From: Siphonodentalium dalli
Taxonomy: Eukaryota > Mollusca > Scaphopoda > Gadilida > Siphonodentaliidae
Assembly: GCA_032622095.1 (NCBI GenBank)
Contig: CP136066.1
Coordinates: forward strand, 225,932,961-225,996,960
Length of the DNA: 64,000 nt
Direction of reading: 5' to 3'
Part shown: piece by piece, positions 59,013 to 64,000 of the stretch
Layout of the letters: each line of letters opens with the position of its first letter
How positions within the stretch are numbered: position 1 is the first letter of the stretch
Notes under the pieces: generated by a model
Database searches by the model: none
What the model saw: only the letters and a program-made list of their open reading frames with translations
What the model was told of the DNA's origin: nothing
Position numbers and translations under genes: made by a program

Positions 59013-62000
59013 AGATATGGGCCTGTCTGTTTCAAGATATGCCAAAACGGCTCATATTTAAATGAAAATTTGTGATTTGGTTGGTGGATTTTGTAATAGA
59101 CGGATTGGCCTATTTTAAAGGTTGGAATAGATCCACCTTTGTTCTGTTTGTGGTTGCGAGAGGCTGTTTCGAGAAGAGATTTTGTAGTTTTAAAAATAAT
59201 GTGTTGATTTTGAAGCGTGGTGGCTAAAAAATCCTCTCCTAAATACTTTTCTCTGTGTGTTAAAATTCGGTCTATGCTTATCTGTGGTTCTCTAAAAAAA
59301 GTTAGAAAAAATGGTGAATGTGTATGTACACTGGAACAATAGAAGTTCATTGCTTGTGATGCATAATTTAGATATAGGTCCCAATTTTCTACATTTGCTT
59401 GGGTGATTGTTGAAATGATTGATGCTAGACTTCTATGCGAGAGTTCTGACTTCCCATTGCTTTGGGGTGAGTAGAACGAACTGAGGCGGTGATTGATATG
59501 GTAATATTTACAAAATTCAGTAAAGGTAGAGTTTGCAAACTCGGACCCATTATCCGTTAAAAGGCCTTCAACTGATCCAAATAAAGTGAAATACTCTGAA
59601 TTCAATCTGTCTAAAATTGTATCCACCATTTTGTTAGGTAATGCGTATGCTAAAGTATGTAATGAAAATTGATCAATAATAGTTAAGATAAATCTATTTC
59701 CTGACTGTGTTTTGGGGGAAAATGGTCCCATAATATCGATGGCTATGAGCTGTCCTGGCCTTGATGGGGCAGTGACTGGTTGAAGCGGGATTTTTGGATT
59801 ATAAGCATTTCGTTGTCGGCATGTGTGACAATTGTTTATGTATGTGACAATTTTTGCAAACAACTGAGGTGTGTAATATCTGTTTCGTATGGTCGCGTAT
59901 AGCGATTGTACCGCTCTATGGCCGAGACTGTGATATTGGGATATAACTTCGTGCGCTATTTTGTCCGTTATATATATTCGTAATTTAGGTATGTCATTAT
60001 ATATTGATATATAGTGTAGGATACCATCTTTGAGAATAAAGGTTTTTGCTAATTTTTCGGGTATATTTGTTGATTGCATTTGTTTGATAATCTCGGTGAT
60101 TGTGTGGTCTGCTGATTGTTCATCTCTTATATTAGTTATAGGAGGAAGGGCCGGGCTGTCGTCAAGATCAACTGATGATTCAGAATCCGTTTTCTTTTTT
60201 GGTTGTTTATTTCGTTTTGAGAATTCCTGAATATCTTTCATGTCAAGTATATTAATATCCTGTACAAGGGGATTGGTGGGTGGATTTGGGTCGCTATCTG
60301 TGCAAGAAATGATGCACGGGTGTGTGTCGGGGTTTATCCGACTGCAAAAATCGGCCGTAACATTGTTCGTGCCTTTAATATAAGTAATTTTTGGGTTCAA
60401 TGCTGATATTTCCAAAAACCATTTTTGAATTTTTGTGTTTATCAGATCCTGTTTTTTAAACATGTGGATGAGGGGTAAGTGATCTGTTTTAATCTCTACT
60501 TGGGATCCCTGTAAGTAAAATTTAAATTGCCTTGCAAATGTATATATAGCGAATGCTTCTTTTTCCGTGACAGAATAATTCCTTTGTGATTTGTTAAGTT
60601 TTTTACTGGCGAACGCGATTGGTAGTTCAACGTGTTTATCATCTTGGCTATTAGCATATTGTGATAGTATCGCCCCGATACTATGGATAGATGCATCTAC
60701 TGTCAGAATGAACAGTTTGTCGAGATTTGGGTAAGCTAAGATGGGGGCGGTTGCTAAGCTTTCTTTAAGCGTGTCGAACGCTGTTTGGCACGGCGCATCC
60801 CACACAAATTTAGCATATTTGGCTGTGAGTTTGAATAAAGGCAATGCCGTGGATGCGAAAGTAGGAGAATATGACCTGTAAAAATTAAGAATTCCCAGTA
60901 ATCTGCGGACTTCTTTAACTGATTTCGGAGGTGGTAGAGACTTGATAATTGAAATTTTTTCAGGGTCAGGGAATGTGCCCTTGTCGGAAATAATATGCCC
61001 TAAAAATTTGACTTGTGGTTGGCAAAATTTAGATTTTGATAGTTTAACTATTAAGCCGTATTCCCTGAGTCTGTCAAATAATTTTGTGAGCTGCTGTATA
61101 TGCGTTTGAGGATCGGAGCTATGACAGATCAGGTCATCGACAAATCCTTCTACAAATGGTAAATCGTGTAGGGCCATATTCATGAGTTTTAAAAAATACC
61201 CTGAGCTCGAGACATATCCCATCGGGGCTCTTTGATAACTGTATTGTCCTTCGGACGTATTCATAGTCAATATGGGAACATGTTCGGGTTCGGCTCCAAT
61301 AACATGATAAGCATTTGATAAATCAAAGATACTGAAAATAGTTGAGCCGAGTAACTTGGACGATATTTCTGTAAAACTAGGCATAGACCATTTTAATGGA
61401 ATGGAAACATCATTGAGTTTTCTCAGATCGATTACCAATCGGTAATTTGGAGTACCATCGGGGTTGGGTGTGGATTTGCGTATGAGGAGACTGGGAAATC
61501 CCCACGATGAATGGGCAGTGGGTCTAATAATGTCTGCATCTAATAATTTTTTCATCTCAGCAGCCATAATTCGTTGTTTGCTCAGTGGTGTCGGATATTT
61601 TTTGCAAAAAATAGGTAAAGTATTTGGTTTGAGGTCGATTTTCATTTTAATTTTTGGACAATATCTTATCTTGTTTATGTCATTTGTAAAAACATCAGGG
61701 TATTGTGATACTAGTTGCAATATTTGCTGTTTAAGGTGTTGAGGTGCCACGATATCATCGACAGATATAGGTTGAGTCTTGGTGACTGGAGGGTTAATGT
61801 CTTGCCGGTCACCTATGGTGTTTATACCGTGTTTGATTGGCGGAGATGAGTTAATATTTTGCTCATCGGATGCCGTGCATATCATTTGCTCTTGAGTGCC
61901 AAATGCTTGTGCTATTACACGACCTTTCCTAATGGACATATGTGACGCCGATTGGTTTTCTATCATGATGCAAATATTTGGATTATTTGCATCTGCTATC

Positions 62001-63136
62001 GTGTCGGTTACATGTACATTTGGTTCCTGTTCGAAAATGGACATGTTACCTTTGCCTATTCGGATTAAAGGTGTGTTAAACATATCATTTGGCCCTATGA
62101 GTCTGCCTGTTATGATGGCGCATGAGTGGGGTGATAATGAAACGTTATTTGTTGATCGGATGAGTGATGCAATGTGACCATCCCTTAACATTGGGTATAA
62201 TTGGTTCTGAATTCTGAATTTTTCTAGATCAAAGTAAAGTCTAATACTGTGTTGTTTCATAAAGTCGCGCCCTAAAATGCAGGGACGGGACAAGGTTGCA
62301 CATATGACAAATTTGTGAGTAAGAATGAGTTTTCCGATTCTAAATGTGAGATGTGTGGATCCAAAAACTTTCATTGGGGTTCCATCGGCTGATGTGAGTA
62401 ACACATGTTCTTTAATTAAAGGTGGTCGATTTGGTTTGGATCTATAAATGTCGTATTTCAAGCAACTGGTGGTTGCTCCGGAGTCTAATAGTGATATAAT
62501 CCGTTGTTTGTGTATTTTAATGATAGTTGAGCATGGTGTTTGGTTTAGAGCACCATCTGTCATATCACTTGGATATTTAAGTACTGGTATAGTGTGTTGT
62601 ATGGGTTTGACTGGTGGTATTATAGGGTTAATTGCAGTATTGGAATGTGATTTGCGAGAATTGGTGCATGTTGACTTTCTTTTGGATGATGAGTAAGAAT
62701 TAGTAATGTGTTGGTGCTTGGGCTTTTCAAGGCGATTCAGGGTTTTAAAATGGGAAGGAAAGTTTAAGTCAAGAAGCGGTGAGATAGACTTGTTGGAAGA
62801 ATTATGAAATCTGGGTTTCATAGAGGGACACCTGTTATGGCAGAAGGTGGTATGTGTTACCTGCCTGTGGCGAGGGAGATTAAGTGGGCGCCGCGTGCGG
62901 TAATTAATATATCGTTGGTTTTGGCACTTTGATGGTAGCGTGGGGTAATGATTAATGGGTTGCAGCTGTGAATGATAGACTCTATGCTTTTGAGATTCGT
63001 ATGTTCGATGAGCTTTAGCATATCTATGATTGTGGCCGCCTATGGTGCTAATCTGATGTGTAATTGGACTCATTGGCTTGCGTCTACTTGGGGTCAAATT
63101 TGTGTAGCAATGAGTCCTTATCTGTTTAAAAATTGG
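59003..63136 (-). CDS. pol: Gypsy Pol: protease, RT, RNase H, integrase
   Basis: This is the long pol frame, open from 63136 and entered by -1 frameshifting from gag. Positions are counted from codon 63097. The protease has LLDSGATTS (Asp ~205) and ILGRDF (~274). RT has YRLVIDLRKLN, FSIFDLSNAYHVI and the catalytic FVDD (~652-655, near 61138). RNase H has TVDAS (~801), TEKE (~845), TDHLP (~872) and TADFCSR (~916). Integrase has a zinc finger H1056/H1060 with C1090/C1093 and a catalytic DD35E at D1121, D1182 and E1218, exactly 35 residues apart in the last pair. All catalytic residues are intact. The order PR-RT-RH-IN is Ty3/Gypsy. The frame ends early at 59003 because of a frame change; the integrase tail continues at 58377-59012. 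Confidence 0.92.
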   Translation of the reverse strand, partial: PIFKQIRTHCYTNLTPSRRKPMSPITHQISTIGGHNHRYAKAHRTYESQKHRVYHSQLQPINHYPTLPSKCQNQRYINYRTRRPLNLPRHRQVTHTTFCHNRCPSMKPRFHNSSNKSISPLLDLNFPSHFKTLNRLEKPKHQHITNSYSSSKRKSTCTNSRKSHSNTAINPIIPPVKPIQHTIPVLKYPSDMTDGALNQTPCSTIIKIHKQRIISLLDSGATTSCLKYDIYRSKPNRPPLIKEHVLLTSADGTPMKVFGSTHLTFRIGKLILTHKFVICATLSRPCILGRDFMKQHSIRLYFDLEKFRIQNQLYPMLRDGHIASLIRSTNNVSLSPHSCAIITGRLIGPNDMFNTPLIRIGKGNMSIFEQEPNVHVTDTIADANNPNICIMIENQSASHMSIRKGRVIAQAFGTQEQMICTASDEQNINSSPPIKHGINTIGDRQDINPPVTKTQPISVDDIVAPQHLKQQILQLVSQYPDVFTNDINKIRYCPKIKMKIDLKPNTLPIFCKKYPTPLSKQRIMAAEMKKLLDADIIRPTAHSSWGFPSLLIRKSTPNPDGTPNYRLVIDLRKLNDVSIPLKWSMPSFTEISSKLLGSTIFSIFDLSNAYHVIGAEPEHVPILTMNTSEGQYSYQRAPMGYVSSSGYFLKLMNMALHDLPFVEGFVDDLICHSSDPQTHIQQLTKLFDRLREYGLIVKLSKSKFCQPQVKFLGHIISDKGTFPDPEKISIIKSLPPPKSVKEVRRLLGILNFYRSYSPTFASTALPLFKLTAKYAKFVWDAPCQTAFDTLKESLATAPILAYPNLDKLFILTVDASIHSIGAILSQYANSQDDKHVELPIAFASKKLNKSQRNYSVTEKEAFAIYTFARQFKFYLQGSQVEIKTDHLPLIHMFKKQDLINTKIQKWFLEISALNPKITYIKGTNNVTADFCSRINPDTHPCIISCTDSDPNPPTNPLVQDINILDMKDIQEFSKRNKQPKKKTDSESSVDLDDSPALPPITNIRDEQSADHTITEIIKQMQSTNIPEKLAKTFILKDGILHYISIYNDIPKLRIYITDKIAHEVISQYHSLGHRAVQSLYATIRNRYYTPQLFAKIVTYINNCHTCRQRNAYNPKIPLQPVTAPSRPGQLIAIDIMGPFSPKTQSGNRFILTIIDQFSLHTLAYALPNKMVDTILDRLNSEYFTLFGSVEGLLTDNGSEFANSTFTEFCKYYHINHRLSSFYSPQSNGKSELSHRSLASIISTITQANVENWDLYLNYASQAMNFYCSSVHTHSPFFLTFFREPQISIDRILTHREKYLGEDFLATTLQNQHIIFKTTKSLLETASRNHKQNKGGSIPTFKIGQSVYYKIHQPNHKFSFKYEPFWHILKQTGPYLTY
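63066..63130 (-). promoter_or_regulatory. -1 ribosomal frameshift signal (gag/pol)
   Basis: On the minus strand the heptamer T TTA AAC (63130-63124) lies in the gag frame with exactly the X XXY YYZ phase. It is two codons before the gag stop (63120-63118). After a 6 nt spacer, GGACTCATTG (63117-63108) pairs perfectly with CAATGAGTCC (63075-63066), and an inner CTAC/GTAG can extend the fold. The pol frame is the -1 frame and is open from 63136 across the site. This is the classical layout of retroviral frameshift signals and explains how pol is expressed. Confidence 0.9.
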
Positions 63137-64000
63137 TTATTATTTTGAGCCCGACGTCTGGATTGGTCTGTGGTATGATTGTTTAATCTGCAGTATGCAC
63201 AGAAGAGGGGTTGTTGAGCTGTTGTAGTATATCTTGCATCCATGGTTTGGATGCGGTTGGGATGGGAGACCCTTGGTTCAGAGTAGGGGTGGTGAGAATT
63301 TGAAGGTTGGCGCCTGTGGGGGTGATCATTGATTCTGTGTCTGTCTTTGGATTGGCGGGGGGTGTAAGTGGATTGTGATGGCCCTCTTGGAATGTGCCGG
63401 TGGTTATTGTCGATATCCATTGGTTGAGGGGATTGTAACTGTGGGAATTGGTTATAATCATTATGATGTTCACCGTAACGTAAGCGATAGCGTTGCCGAA
63501 GGTTCATTTCGCGTATGGCAATATCAGTAGCTCTATCAAGCGTTACGGGGTCGTCTTTGAGAAGCCTGAATTTGATACTAGAGTCGCGAATACCGTCGGA
63601 AAAAAATGCTACTAATTGTGTTTGCACTGCTCTTGTGTTAATTTCATCAGTAAACGCGTGTTTAGCAAGAGTACATATGCGTTCTGCAAACATGGCAATT
63701 GTTTCCGTATGTCTCTGCCTAATGGCTCGTAATGAGGAAAGAGCTTGAGGAGAATCAGTTATGGAACTGAATAATGAGCGTAACTGTGATTTCATATCGG
63801 TCCAGGTGAACGTGAATTTTCCGTCTGTGTTATTTTCATTTATGAAGCGTTGAATAAATTCAGAAACTTGAGATTTACATGTCTGAGCGGCAATTTTTAT
63901 GATAGTCTCATCTTGTGCCAAAATCGCGCGGGAGTATTTTTCCACCGCATGGACCCATTGGGGAAAAGCGTCAGGCTTGCCATCGAAGGGTTCAATAATG
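63118..64000 (-). CDS. gag: Gypsy Gag, C-terminal part (runs off the window)
   Basis: The frame is open from the right edge (IIEPFDGKPDAFPQW) to TAA at 63118. It contains a capsid-like helical region (FSSITDSPQALSSLRAIRQR, FAERICTLAKHAF, AVQTQLVAFFSDGIRD) and a basic, Gln/His/Arg-rich nucleocapsid region. A zinc-knuckle-like CAYCRLNNHTTDQS near the end has Ser instead of the final Cys (one base from Cys). The true start is beyond 64000. It forms particles and packages RNA. The last codons overlap pol and hold the slippery heptamer. Confidence 0.85.
   Translation of the reverse strand, partial: IIEPFDGKPDAFPQWVHAVEKYSRAILAQDETIIKIAAQTCKSQVSEFIQRFINENNTDGKFTFTWTDMKSQLRSLFSSITDSPQALSSLRAIRQRHTETIAMFAERICTLAKHAFTDEINTRAVQTQLVAFFSDGIRDSSIKFRLLKDDPVTLDRATDIAIREMNLRQRYRLRYGEHHNDYNQFPQLQSPQPMDIDNNHRHIPRGPSQSTYTPRQSKDRHRINDHPHRRQPSNSHHPYSEPRVSHPNRIQTMDARYTTTAQQPLFCAYCRLNNHTTDQSRRRAQNNNQFLNR

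Larger units (their letters stand above)
50619..64000 (-). mobile_element. Ty3/Gypsy endogenous-retrovirus-like element with env
   Basis: Read on the minus strand: gag (63118 to beyond 64000), -1 frameshift signal, pol (59003-63136), pol tail (58377-59012), a 4.2 kb interval with two opposite-strand small genes, env (about 51900-54072), polypurine tract and 3' LTR (50619-51077). The 5' LTR and primer site lie beyond the right edge. The plus strand is conspicuously poor in C from 50.6 to 64 kb, including most of the pol-env interval, which suggests that interval belongs to the element. Frame breaks in pol and env mean this copy is probably inactive. Pol domain order PR-RT-RNaseH-IN assigns it to Ty3/Gypsy; gain of env resembles insect errantiviruses in layout only. 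Confidence 0.88.

Noticed and set aside
61464-62696. Plus-strand frames of 82-93 codons opposite pol
   Set aside because: Shadows of the intact pol frame; unlike the two small genes they have no TATA box, no paralogue and no independent composition.

Overview
This is non-bacterial, AT-rich animal DNA. It has no dense operons, long stretches without genes, abundant satellites and MITEs, Ty3/Gypsy, LINE and Helitron coding remnants, and a TRIM/NHL-type pseudogene. The palindromes TACATGTA and TACCGGTA recur throughout, and Helitron Rep, hAT and TRIM-NHL families occur side by side. Both point to a lophotrochozoan, most likely a bivalve mollusc; that is an inference from style, not from a species marker. 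I see no intact host gene, tRNA, rRNA or CRISPR.

Layout. 1-3.2 kb is a decayed Ty3/Gypsy element (minus strand: gag, zinc knuckle, protease, RT) interrupted by a TTAA-flanked MITE. 6.0-7.4 kb is a long inverted repeat. 8.5-10.3 kb is a broken single-exon B-box/coiled-coil/NHL gene with an in-gene 14-residue repeat. 13.19-16.3 kb is a ~128 bp satellite with alternating (dimeric) monomers. 16.47-22.95 kb is a Helitron coding region without its helicase, split by a 5'-truncated LINE with a visible 13 bp target-site duplication. 24.0-24.5 kb is the second copy of the TTAA MITE. 28.15-30.75 kb is a non-autonomous hAT-like element with an 8 bp duplication. 31.1-50.6 kb is a patchwork of MITEs, foldback elements, tandem repeats and a 306 bp GC-rich satellite.

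50.6-64.0 kb (running past the right edge) is the most complete unit. It is a Ty3/Gypsy endogenous-retrovirus-like element on the minus strand with gag, pol, an envelope gene of the F-protein/errantivirus type, a polypurine tract and a 459 bp 3' LTR. Gag and pol are joined by a textbook -1 frameshift signal: slippery heptamer TTTAAAC, 6 nt spacer, then a perfect 10 bp stem. Pol carries one frame break near its end and env several, so this copy is probably inactive.

The most unusual part lies between pol and env (54.2-58.4 kb). Two small genes run on the opposite strand to the element. They share a C-terminal signature (ERC....NLR..I..ER.R..D.WS), and each sits just behind its own TATA box. 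One has a perfect three-unit heat-shock element upstream, the other a perfect palindromic CRE. The layout suggests antisense, signal- or stress-responsive accessory genes carried by a retrovirus-like element. I recognise no family for them, and this is the best candidate for an undescribed system in the window.
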